Assembly (NCBI GenBank): GCA_002712715.1
Contig: PAUF01000017.1
Span: 67,796-101,824 of the forward strand
Direction of reading: 5' to 3'
Length of the DNA stretch: 34,029 nt
DNA from: Flavobacteriales bacterium
GTDB lineage: Bacteria; Bacteroidota; Bacteroidia; Flavobacteriales; BACL11
This document shows, piece by piece, positions 16,837 to 24,926 of this stretch. Below the pieces are notes generated by a model. The model had not been told where the DNA came from. It saw only the letters and a list, made by a program, of their open reading frames with translations, and did no database searches. Positions within the stretch are counted from its first letter, which is position 1, and each line of letters begins with the position of its first letter. The translations under genes and the position numbers were made by a program.

Positions 16837-17580
16837 CTATCTTCTTGAAATTTTAGCAAGCAATCTAAGAATTTCAATATAGAGCCAAATTAACGTAACT
16901 AATAGTCCAAAAGCACCATACCACTCCATATATTTTGGAGCTCCATTATCAACAGCTTCTTCTATAAAATCAAAATCCATAACCAAGTTAAGAGACGCAA
17001 TCAGAACAATAAATAAAGAAATACCTATACTCATCCAATCTCCGTTCATAGGATTAAATATTTCCAAACCACCTGAACCAAACATACTCATAAGAAAACT
17101 GATTAAATAAACAACACCTATTCCAGCCGTAGCTGCAAAGACTCCCAACTTAAAGTTTTCTGTAGGCTTAATGATTTTAGATTTATACGCAAATAACAAA
17201 GCAAAAAATATACCTAATGTCAATAAAATTGCCTGTAAAACTATACCAGGATAAAACATTTCCTTGAATGCAAATGAAATACCACCCAGGGCTAAACCTT
17301 CTAATGCAGAATATATAGGAACAGTGATTGGAGACCATTGTTTTTTAAAAATTGTTATCAAAGCCAATATGAAACCTCCAATAAAACCAACATACATTAA
17401 TTCAGTAATTCCATTTGAATATGTGTAATAGCCAGTAATTAATAAAATTAATAAACTAACAGCAGTTTTATTTACAGTACCCTGCAGAGTCATTGCAGAA
17501 TCACCAATATTAGCAAGATTTTGAAAGGATTTACTATTTAAAGTTGGGTTTCCTGATCTAAGCATATTTCTATTCATCAT
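16837..17580 (-). CDS. Bax inhibitor-1/YccA family membrane protein
   Basis: A 247-residue protein. After a 35-residue cytosolic N-terminus it has about seven hydrophobic segments (for example VSLLILLITGYYTY, LMYVGFIGGFILALI, GISLFIVLIASLNLVMDF). The acidic C-terminal motif DFDFIEEAVDNGAPKYMEWYGAFGL is typical of the Bax1-I/YccA family. Members are inner-membrane proteins linked to calcium leak or to regulation of membrane proteases; the exact role here is unknown. Two consecutive ATGs start the gene. It is transcribed divergently from the TonB receptor. Confidence 0.9.
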   Translation of the reverse strand: MMNRNMLRSGNPTLNSKSFQNLANIGDSAMTLQGTVNKTAVSLLILLITGYYTYSNGITELMYVGFIGGFILALITIFKKQWSPITVPIYSALEGLALGGISFAFKEMFYPGIVLQAILLTLGIFFALLFAYKSKIIKPTENFKLGVFAATAGIGVVYLISFLMSMFGSGGLEIFNPMNGDWMSIGISLFIVLIASLNLVMDFDFIEEAVDNGAPKYMEWYGAFGLLVTLIWLYIEILRLLAKISRR

Positions 17581-17614
17581 ATTTTGTTTTATTTATTTAC
17601 TTGTAAAATTTATA

Positions 17615-17622
17615 CAAAAATA
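17615..17622 (-). promoter_or_regulatory. -7 promoter element for the Bax inhibitor-1 gene
   Basis: Minus strand TATTTTTG, a perfect TAnnTTTG, 34 bp before the ATG. It shares a 114-bp divergent intergenic region with the TonB receptor promoter. Confidence 0.6.
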
Positions 17623-17667
17623 AATAATTTATATGTTTTTATTAAAGGTTTTATAATTAAAATGAAG

Positions 17668-17675
17668 TATTTTTG
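17668..17675 (+). promoter_or_regulatory. -7 promoter element for the TonB-dependent receptor
   Basis: Plus strand TATTTTTG, a perfect TAnnTTTG, 19 bp before the ATG at 17695. No clear -33 TTG is present. Confidence 0.6.
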
Positions 17676-17694
17676 CAAAAGTTTTTTTTAAAAA

Positions 17695-20067
17695 ATGAAT
17701 AAAACATTATTTTTCATAGCTTTTTCGATATCTTTCTTAGCACTCTCACAAGAAAAATTTACTATTAGTGGGTATGTTCAAGAAGAATCTAGTGGTGAAA
17801 ATCTAATAGGAGTTTCAATTTACGAAAAAAATAGCCGTCAGGGAACCTCCACAAATCAATATGGATTTTACTCATTAACATTAAATGAAGGTAATTATGA
17901 TATAGCCTACTCATTTATTGGTTTAGAAACCATTATTAAAAAAATTAATTTAAATAAAAATTTAAGAATCAACATTGCTCTTTCCGAATCTTCCACAAAA
18001 ATTCAAGAAATCCAAATTAATGAGGATAGAGTAGATAAAAACATTGAGAGTGTAGAAATGAGTCAAGTAAAACTTGATGTTCAAAGTGTAAAATCAATTC
18101 CTGTAATATTAGGAGAAATAGATGTTTTAAAAACCGCACAACTTCTTCCTGGCATTTCATCTGGAGGAGAAGGAAGTTCAGGACTTTACGTAAGAGGTGG
18201 AGGTCCAGATCAAAATTTAGTGTTACTAGACGAAGCTGTTGTTTATAACGCCGCTCATTTATTTGGTTTTTTCTCAGTTTTTAATGCAGATGCAATCAAA
18301 GATGTTAACATAATTAAAGGAGGAATGCCTTCTCAATACGGAGGTAGACTATCATCAGTTCTTGACATAAGCATGAAGGATGGAAATAACAAAAAATATG
18401 AGTTTGATGGCGGTATAGGGCTACTATCTTCAAGATTAACTGTTCAAGGACCATTGAAAAAAGAAAAATCATCATTTATAATTTCTGGAAGAAGAACATA
18501 TGTAGATATACTATCAAAACCTTTTTTAAATAGAGAAGATCCCGAAACGGGTGAACCAAATCCATTCTCCGGTTCTGGTTACTATTTCTATGATTTAACA
18601 ACTAAAATAAACTATAGAATATCTGATAAAGATAGAATATTTCTTAGTGGATACTTTGGAAGAGATGTGTTTAATTTCGCAGATGCTGAAAGCGGTTTTG
18701 GAATAGAAATACCTTGGGGTAACGCGACAACATCACTTAGATGGAATCATTTATTTAGTGATAAATTATTTATGAATACATCATTAATTTTTACAGACTA
18801 CAGATTTTCATTTAACCTTACTCAATCTGATTTCGCCTTTAAAATTTTCTCCGGAATTAATGATTGGAATCATAAAACTGATTTTCTATTTGTCCCAAAC
18901 CAAAAACATAAAATTAAATTTGGAACTAATTTTACTTACCACATTTTCACTCCCGGAAATGCTTCTGGAAACGCTGGGGATGTAGAATTTAGTCCGGACT
19001 CAATATTTAAACAACGAACAAATGAAGGAGCCATTTATATAAACGATGAAATAGAGTTCTCAGAAACATTGAAAATGAATGTAGGCGTTAGATATTCATC
19101 ATTTCAGCATAGTGGAAAAATAAACCCAATTGAATACTTGAAAAATGAATTAACTCAAAATACTAAAGATCACTATAGACACATTGAGCCTAGAATATCA
19201 GCAAGACTTAAATTAAATACTACAGAATCAATTAAAGCATCTTTTTCTCAAAATTATCAATATGTTCACTTGGCATCAACTGCTGCTGTTAGTTTGCCTA
19301 CAGATTTATGGGTTCCAAGCTCATCAATAATAAAACCAAAATTCTCAACTCAATATGCAACTGGGTACTTTAAAAACTTCAATGATAATATGTATGAAAG
19401 CTCCATAGAAATATACTATAAGAATATGGACAATCTAATTGAATACAAAGAAGGAGTACTCCCTGAAGACAATACAAATACTAACAGTGATGACGCTTTT
19501 ACATTTGGACATGGAGAATCATATGGATTAGAGCTGCTTTTAAGAAAAAATACAGGGAGGTTTACTGGATGGATTGGATATACTTTATCTAAAACTACCA
19601 GATTTTTTGATGAAATTAATAATGGAATGAGTTTCCCAGCAAAATATGATAGGCGCCATGATCTTTCAGCAACTGCTTCATACAAAATTAGCAACTCATG
19701 GAATTTAAGTACTGTTTTTGTCTATGCTACTGGAAATTCAATTACTTTACCTTCTGAAAGGTATATTATTGATGGAAATATTTTTACAGAGTATACTTCA
19801 AGAAATGGGTACAGAATGGACCCATATCACAGACTAGATATTGGAGCAACATATACCCCTAAAAAGAAAAAGAAGTTTACTTCTTCATGGAATTTTTCTA
19901 TATATAATGTTTACAGCCGAAAGAATCCTTATTTTATATACTTAGACCTTGTAAATAATTCTGATAATGAAAATGGAAGTATACAAAATGGAAACTTAAC
20001 TCCTAAAGCTTATCAAGTTTCTATTTTTCCAATTCTTCCATCAATTACATGGAACTTTAGCTTTTAA
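17695..20067 (+). CDS. TonB-dependent receptor with N-terminal carboxypeptidase-regulatory-like domain
   Basis: A 790-residue outer-membrane receptor. It has a signal peptide (MNKTLFFIAFSISFLALSQ) and a CarboxypepD_reg-like beta-sandwich at about 23-105 (FTISGYVQEESSGENLIGVS, ending in NIALSES). A plug domain at about 125-235 includes LYVRGGGPDQNLVLLDE and IIKGGMPSQYGGRLSS. A long beta-barrel ends in an aromatic C-terminus (ITWNFSF). It should import a substrate into the periplasm using TonB/ExbBD energy. The DUF4249 lipoprotein gene begins 3 bp downstream, so they form a pair. There is no SusD gene next to it. The substrate cannot be told from the sequence. Confidence 0.93.
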   Translation: MNKTLFFIAFSISFLALSQEKFTISGYVQEESSGENLIGVSIYEKNSRQGTSTNQYGFYSLTLNEGNYDIAYSFIGLETIIKKINLNKNLRINIALSESSTKIQEIQINEDRVDKNIESVEMSQVKLDVQSVKSIPVILGEIDVLKTAQLLPGISSGGEGSSGLYVRGGGPDQNLVLLDEAVVYNAAHLFGFFSVFNADAIKDVNIIKGGMPSQYGGRLSSVLDISMKDGNNKKYEFDGGIGLLSSRLTVQGPLKKEKSSFIISGRRTYVDILSKPFLNREDPETGEPNPFSGSGYYFYDLTTKINYRISDKDRIFLSGYFGRDVFNFADAESGFGIEIPWGNATTSLRWNHLFSDKLFMNTSLIFTDYRFSFNLTQSDFAFKIFSGINDWNHKTDFLFVPNQKHKIKFGTNFTYHIFTPGNASGNAGDVEFSPDSIFKQRTNEGAIYINDEIEFSETLKMNVGVRYSSFQHSGKINPIEYLKNELTQNTKDHYRHIEPRISARLKLNTTESIKASFSQNYQYVHLASTAAVSLPTDLWVPSSSIIKPKFSTQYATGYFKNFNDNMYESSIEIYYKNMDNLIEYKEGVLPEDNTNTNSDDAFTFGHGESYGLELLLRKNTGRFTGWIGYTLSKTTRFFDEINNGMSFPAKYDRRHDLSATASYKISNSWNLSTVFVYATGNSITLPSERYIIDGNIFTEYTSRNGYRMDPYHRLDIGATYTPKKKKKFTSSWNFSIYNVYSRKNPYFIYLDLVNNSDNENGSIQNGNLTPKAYQVSIFPILPSITWNFSF

Positions 20068-20070
20068 ACT

Positions 20071-21144
20071 ATGAGAAAAATTTTATTCATATCAATTATA
20101 TTATTAGTCTCTTGCAGAGAAGAGATTGATCTTGATTTATTTCCAGCAGACCAACGAATGGTCGTTCAGGGATCAATTGAGCCCGGATTCCCTCCTTACA
20201 TTATTTTAACAAAAAATCAAGGTTATTTTGATCCTATAAATAGCAATACTTATAATGATCTATTCATTAAAGATGCTGAAGTGACAGTTTGGAAAAGAAA
20301 TGAAAATGGAGGAATTGACTCAATTAAATTAGAACCTCTACCTCCACCTCTAGATACATTACCTATTTATACAGATATAAACTATATGATTCAGTTTCTT
20401 TTAAATCAAGAAACACCAATTCCTTATCCATTTAGCCAAGCAGGAAACTCATACAATCTAGAAATTAAGTGGAATGATAATATAATTACCGGCACAACTA
20501 CAATTCCAAATCCAGTTCCCTACGATTCTATTTGGATTGAAGAAACAGAATTTGAATATGATGAACCAAGAAAATGCATTATCTTCTGTACATACACTGA
20601 TCCTGATACTATTGGAAATAATTTTGTACTTAGAAGTAAACGTATATACCATGGAATCAAAGACTCTATTCCTTATTTGTATCCTCAAAATGCCATTGCC
20701 AATGACGCAGATGAATCTTTATTATTAGTAGATGCTGGCATAGATATTTTAATAAATGGGACCACATTTGACTTTCCAATATATAGACCAAGCGATAATG
20801 GAGGATTTGCTAATGGCACTTACAATTCGACTCATTACAAAAAATATAAGGACACATTAACTAATGGGAAAGATAGTGTGCTTGTAGCGGCGGACACAGT
20901 TCTCTTAAAATTTAATCAAGTTGACGTAACAGCACTAAAATTTTGGAGAGGGGTAGTCAGGAATGTGACTTCAGGTGGAAATCCATTTGCTGAACCTATG
21001 AATCTTTCTAGCAATATTAATGGAGGCTTAGGAACCTGGACTGGATTTGGAGCGACATACTACAAAGTACCAATAAATAAAGATACAACAATCATACATA
21101 ACTATACTGTTGAAAAAGGACTAAACATATTGGATATTTTTTAA
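20071..21144 (+). CDS. DUF4249 family lipoprotein
   Basis: A 357-residue lipoprotein with a lipobox at LLVSC (Cys 14), then EEIDLDLFPADQRMVVQGSI, the usual opening of DUF4249 proteins. The mature part is beta-rich, with conserved WKRNENGG and ITGTTTIPNP stretches and a C-terminal ITLxxxFW-like element (VDVTALKFWRG). These proteins are encoded right after TonB-dependent receptors in many Bacteroidota and probably act as the surface or periplasmic partner. Their biochemical role is not established. It is cotranscribed with the receptor. Confidence 0.88.
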   Translation: MRKILFISIILLVSCREEIDLDLFPADQRMVVQGSIEPGFPPYIILTKNQGYFDPINSNTYNDLFIKDAEVTVWKRNENGGIDSIKLEPLPPPLDTLPIYTDINYMIQFLLNQETPIPYPFSQAGNSYNLEIKWNDNIITGTTTIPNPVPYDSIWIEETEFEYDEPRKCIIFCTYTDPDTIGNNFVLRSKRIYHGIKDSIPYLYPQNAIANDADESLLLVDAGIDILINGTTFDFPIYRPSDNGGFANGTYNSTHYKKYKDTLTNGKDSVLVAADTVLLKFNQVDVTALKFWRGVVRNVTSGGNPFAEPMNLSSNINGGLGTWTGFGATYYKVPINKDTTIIHNYTVEKGLNILDIF

Positions 21145-21163
21145 ATTATAAGACAAACTCTAT

Positions 21164-21171
21164 TATATTTG
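21164..21171 (+). promoter_or_regulatory. -7 promoter element for trxB
   Basis: Plus strand TATATTTG, a perfect TAnnTTTG, 12 bp before the trxB ATG and downstream of the DUF4249 stop. No clear -33 element. Confidence 0.6.
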
Positions 21172-21183
21172 TAAATTAAAAAA

Positions 21184-22131
21184 ATGGGAGAAAAATTAGA
21201 AGAAATAGATGTTTTAATTATTGGGTCTGGACCTGCTGGATACACTGCTGCAATTTACGCCGCTAGAGCAGACCTCAAGCCAGTTGTAATTCAAGGAATG
21301 CAGCCAGGTGGACAATTAACAACAACAACTGATGTAGATAATTATCCTGGTTATCCAGAAGGTGTTCAAGGACCAAAAATGATGGAAGATTTTAAAGCTC
21401 AAGCTGAAAGATTTGGAACAGACACTAGATGGGGAGTTGTAACTAAAGTTGATTTTTCATCAAGACCCTTCAAAATTGAAGTTGATGAAAAAGATAATTT
21501 ATTAGCGAAAACTGTTATTATTTCTACTGGAGCATCTGCAAAATGGTTAGGGATAGAAGATGAAAAAAGACTTAACGGATTTGGAGTGTCTGCTTGCGCT
21601 ACCTGCGATGGTTTCTTTTATAAAGGAAAAGAAGTAGTTGTAGTTGGTGGAGGAGATACAGCAGCTGAAGAAGCGACATATTTAGCAAAGATGTGTAGCA
21701 AAGTAACACTATTAGTAAGAAAAGATTCGATGAGAGCCTCAAAAGCCATGCAAAAACGTGTATTTGATACTAAAAACTTAGAAGTTTTATTTAACCATGA
21801 AACAAAAAGCATTAATGGAGAGCCAGGCCCAATTGGAGTAGAAAGCGTAACCGCAATTAATAATTTAAATAATAAAGAAACTATTATTCCAGCATCAGGT
21901 TTTTTCGTTGCAATTGGACATACTCCTAATACGAAACTTTTTAATGACTACTTAGAAATGGATGAAAATGGATATTTGATTATTGAAGCAGGAAGTTCAA
22001 AAACTAAGATCCCTGGAGTTTTTGCGGCGGGAGATGTTGCTGATCACGTATACAGACAAGCGATAACATCAGCTGGTACTGGATGCATGGCCGCGTTAGA
22101 TGCTGAAAGATTTATTGCAGATAATAAATAA
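21184..22131 (+). CDS. trxB: thioredoxin-disulfide reductase
   Basis: FAD-dependent reductase of 315 residues that passes electrons from NADPH to thioredoxin. The FAD-binding motif GSGPAGYTAA is at about 14-23, and the redox-active pair C138-A-T-C141 lies in SACATCDG. The NADPH-binding GGGDTAAEEA is at about 155-164, and the C-terminal FAD motif is GVFAAGDV. All catalytic elements are intact. The stop codon's last base lies within the base of the following hairpin. Confidence 0.97.
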   Translation: MGEKLEEIDVLIIGSGPAGYTAAIYAARADLKPVVIQGMQPGGQLTTTTDVDNYPGYPEGVQGPKMMEDFKAQAERFGTDTRWGVVTKVDFSSRPFKIEVDEKDNLLAKTVIISTGASAKWLGIEDEKRLNGFGVSACATCDGFFYKGKEVVVVGGGDTAAEEATYLAKMCSKVTLLVRKDSMRASKAMQKRVFDTKNLEVLFNHETKSINGEPGPIGVESVTAINNLNNKETIIPASGFFVAIGHTPNTKLFNDYLEMDENGYLIIEAGSSKTKIPGVFAAGDVADHVYRQAITSAGTGCMAALDAERFIADNK

Positions 22132-22160
22132 ATTCAGTACTGCATTCACAGTACTGAATT
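22131..22160. terminator. bidirectional terminator hairpin between trxB and rnpB
   Basis: A perfect 12-bp stem (AATTCAGTACTG pairing with CAGTACTGAATT) with a 6-nt loop. It begins at the last base of the trxB stop and ends just past the 3' end of rnpB, so it can serve both convergent transcripts. The minus-strand tail (TTTATTTATT) is more T-rich than the plus-strand tail. Confidence 0.75.
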
Positions 22161-22164
22161 ATAT

Positions 22165-22452
22165 AGTTACTAGTAAGCCGGATTCTGTTCCCTAATGGGT
22201 TCTATCATTTATCTAGAATAAAAATTACTTTTTATTTCAAACTGCCTACCCCCTGAGTCAGCCGAGAAAGCTTCAGTCCTCAGTATACATGGCATTTCAA
22301 GCCATAGAGTTTACATGATTTCACTACAGCCGAACTGTACATACTTTCTGTTGCACTTGTCCTCACAATTGTGGACGGATGTTATCCGCTATGGTTCTCT
22401 ATCTTGTCCGGACTTTCCTCTTCTATAAATAGAAGCGATAGAAACAGTAACT
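22165..22452 (-). ncRNA. rnpB: RNase P RNA
   Basis: Catalytic RNA of RNase P, which matures tRNA 5' ends. On the minus strand, GAGGAAAGTCCGGAC (22420-22406) is the near-universal 5' core and ACAGAATCCGGCTTA (22188-22174) the universal 3' core. The ends AGTTACT and AGTAACT are complementary and form helix P1, which sets the boundaries given here. At about 288 nt it is compact for a bacterial type A RNA. A perfect TAATTTTG promoter element sits just upstream, and a terminator hairpin follows. Confidence 0.95.
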
Positions 22453-22457
22453 GTTTG

Positions 22458-22465
22458 CAAAATTA
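22458..22465 (-). promoter_or_regulatory. -7 promoter element for rnpB
   Basis: Minus strand TAATTTTG, a perfect TAnnTTTG. Its distance to the P1 5' end (about 6 nt) places the start of transcription where the RNA should begin, which supports both calls. Confidence 0.7.
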
Positions 22466-22525
22466 AAAAAAGAAATTAAACTATTATGAATCAGAAACTC
22501 ATATAAATTCCATTATTTTGCAATA

Positions 22526-23656
22526 ATGAAATTCTATATAAAAAAATTAGATAATAAATCTAAAGCAAGGACTGGAAAAATAGAAACAGACCATGGAAGT
22601 ATAGAGACTCCTTTTTTTATGCCTGTTGGCACAGCGGGTACAGTTAAGGGTATTCATCAGAGTGAAATTGAAAATGACCTAAAATCACAAATTATTTTAT
22701 CAAATACTTACCACTTATATCTAAGACCAGGTATAGAAACAATTGAAAAAGCAGGAGGATTACATAAATTTATTAACTGGAAAAAACTAATCCTTACTGA
22801 TAGCGGAGGATATCAGGTTTACTCATTATCAAATAATAGGAAAATTTCAGAAGAAGGTGTTAGATTCAAATCTCATCTAGATGGAAAATCACTATTCTTT
22901 TCTCCAGAATATGTTATAGATATTCAAAGAAAAATTGGAGCAGACATAATAATGGCTTTCGACGAATGTCCTCCATATCCGTGTGAATATAACTACGCTA
23001 AAAAATCAATGGAACTAACACATAGATGGTTGAAAAGATGTTGTGATAGATTTGAACAAACATCTAATCAATATGGATATCAACAAACACTGTTTCCTAT
23101 AGTTCAAGGTAGCTCATTCAAAGATTTAAGAAAGAAATCTGCTGAAACTATAGCAAATTCCAATAGATTTGGAAATGCAATAGGAGGACTATCTGTTGGA
23201 GAACCACATGAAATAATGTACGAGATGACTGAGGTCGTATGTTCTATACTTCCTGAAGACAAACCACGCTATCTTATGGGCGTTGGAACTCCCGTTAATC
23301 TTCTTGAAAACATTGCGTTAGGAGTGGACATGTTTGACTGTGTAATGCCTACAAGAAATGGACGAAATGGCATGATATTTACATCTGAAGGAACTATAAA
23401 TATAAAAAATAAAAAATGGGAACATGACTTTAATCCAATTGACCCAAATGGAACTTCATATGTTGATAAACTATATTCTAAAGCATACCTGCGTCATTTA
23501 TTTAAATCTAATGAAATGCTTGGAAGGCAAATTGCATCAATTCACAACATCAGATTCTATATTTGGTTAATGGAAGAGTCTAGAAAAAAAATTAATGAAG
23601 GCTCATTCAGCTCTTGGAAATCAGAAATGGTAAAAAAACTAGATCAACGATTATGA
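22526..23656 (+). CDS. tgt: queuine tRNA-ribosyltransferase (tRNA-guanine transglycosylase)
   Basis: Exchanges G34 for preQ1 in GUN-anticodon tRNAs. The catalytic aspartates are D92 (LTDSGGYQV) and D271 (MFDCVMPTRNGRNG). PIVQGS and GGLSVGE are the substrate-pocket signatures. The length is 376 residues. The usual zinc site CxCxxC is missing: residues 301-318 hold no cysteine, and the last cysteine is C272. H340 (SIHN) and the YSKAYLRHLF helix remain. A near-consensus element, TTATTTTG at 22513-22520, ends 5 bp before the ATG. The stop overlaps the next gene (ATGA). Confidence 0.95.
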   Translation: MKFYIKKLDNKSKARTGKIETDHGSIETPFFMPVGTAGTVKGIHQSEIENDLKSQIILSNTYHLYLRPGIETIEKAGGLHKFINWKKLILTDSGGYQVYSLSNNRKISEEGVRFKSHLDGKSLFFSPEYVIDIQRKIGADIIMAFDECPPYPCEYNYAKKSMELTHRWLKRCCDRFEQTSNQYGYQQTLFPIVQGSSFKDLRKKSAETIANSNRFGNAIGGLSVGEPHEIMYEMTEVVCSILPEDKPRYLMGVGTPVNLLENIALGVDMFDCVMPTRNGRNGMIFTSEGTINIKNKKWEHDFNPIDPNGTSYVDKLYSKAYLRHLFKSNEMLGRQIASIHNIRFYIWLMEESRKKINEGSFSSWKSEMVKKLDQRL

Positions 23657-24918
23657 TAAAAAAAATTGACAGATATATTATCAAGAAATTTTTAAGCACA
23701 TTTTTCTATTGTTTATCTTTATTAATCATTTTAATTATTGTTATTGATCTTTCTGAAAAAATAGATGATTTTATCAATTGGAACGAACAAAACCCAAATG
23801 AAAAGATTGAAATTTTACCATTTTTTTTCTCATATAGAATTTGGATTTACATTATCATCTCTTCAATTATAAATTTATTTTCCAATAAATTGCGTATAGT
23901 ACCATCAATCATTTTATTAGGATTATTAACTATGATTTTAATAATGTCATACATGATTTACCCACCAATACAGTCAATCAATTTAGGAAGTGAATATTAT
24001 TTATATATGGTTCCTTCATTAGTAAACGAATATTCGCCTCTATTTATATTTATATCAGTAATTTTCTTTACTTCTAGATTATCAGAAAACACTGAAATTA
24101 TAGCAATATTTAATAGTGGCATGAGTATGTTCAGATTTCTAAGACCTTATATATTAACTTCAATATTTTTATCAGTATTATCTTTTTTTCTATCTAGTTA
24201 TGCAATGCCATATTCTAATAAGAAAAAGTTTGATTTTGAGACAAAATATGGCATAAAAGAAGAGAAATTCAAAAAGAATAATATTCATATACAACTAAAT
24301 GAAAATACTTTTATCTATATTAAACAATATTTTGAATCTAGGAAAAAAGGATATTATCTATCAATTGATGAATTACAAGATAATAACTTAATTTCCAAGT
24401 TGAGATCAAATAAATTAGAATGGAATACGCATAAAAAACAATGGGATCTTGCTAAGACAGCTTATAAAAGAATTTTCAATTCTAATGGAAGTATCGATAG
24501 TGTAAATGTATACTGTATAGATACTAATCTTCTGCCTATAAATTTCGCAAAAGAAAATCCGATTCCAAACTCTATGGATATTTCTCAATTAGTAAAATAT
24601 ATAAATATTGAAAATAAAACAGGATCTGGCAAAGGTAAGTTCTACGAAATTGAATATCATAAAAGATTTGCTTATCCAGTAGCAATTATAATATTAACAT
24701 TTATCGGGGTAATATTTTCTTATAAAAAAAGAAAAGGTGGTATTGGAAAGAATTTAGCAATTGGTATCCTAATTTCCTTTTCCTACATACTTTTTTACCA
24801 GTTTTCCTCTACATTTTCAATAAATTCTGATTTGGCAGTATGGATTGGAGTATGGTCTCCTAATCTAATATTTATAATGATAAGTATTTTACTATATATA
24901 TATAGAAGGAGAATTTAG
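23653..24918 (+). CDS. LptF/LptG family permease (lipopolysaccharide export)
   Basis: Inner-membrane YjgP/YjgQ-type permease of about 421 residues, probably part of the LptB2FG exporter that moves LPS toward the outer membrane. There are hydrophobic segments near the N-terminus (FFYCLSLLIILIIVIDLSE), three more in the first half, a periplasmic beta-rich domain around 190-320, and C-terminal membrane segments (VAIIILTFIGVIFSY, NLAIGILISFSYILFYQF). The frame extends to 23614, but the ATG at 23653 overlaps the tgt stop as ATGA and gives the usual MIKKIDRYIIKKF start. Whether it is LptF or LptG cannot be settled here. Confidence 0.88.
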   Translation: MIKKIDRYIIKKFLSTFFYCLSLLIILIIVIDLSEKIDDFINWNEQNPNEKIEILPFFFSYRIWIYIIISSIINLFSNKLRIVPSIILLGLLTMILIMSYMIYPPIQSINLGSEYYLYMVPSLVNEYSPLFIFISVIFFTSRLSENTEIIAIFNSGMSMFRFLRPYILTSIFLSVLSFFLSSYAMPYSNKKKFDFETKYGIKEEKFKKNNIHIQLNENTFIYIKQYFESRKKGYYLSIDELQDNNLISKLRSNKLEWNTHKKQWDLAKTAYKRIFNSNGSIDSVNVYCIDTNLLPINFAKENPIPNSMDISQLVKYINIENKTGSGKGKFYEIEYHKRFAYPVAIIILTFIGVIFSYKKRKGGIGKNLAIGILISFSYILFYQFSSTFSINSDLAVWIGVWSPNLIFIMISILLYIYRRRI

Positions 24919-24926
24919 CAAATTAA

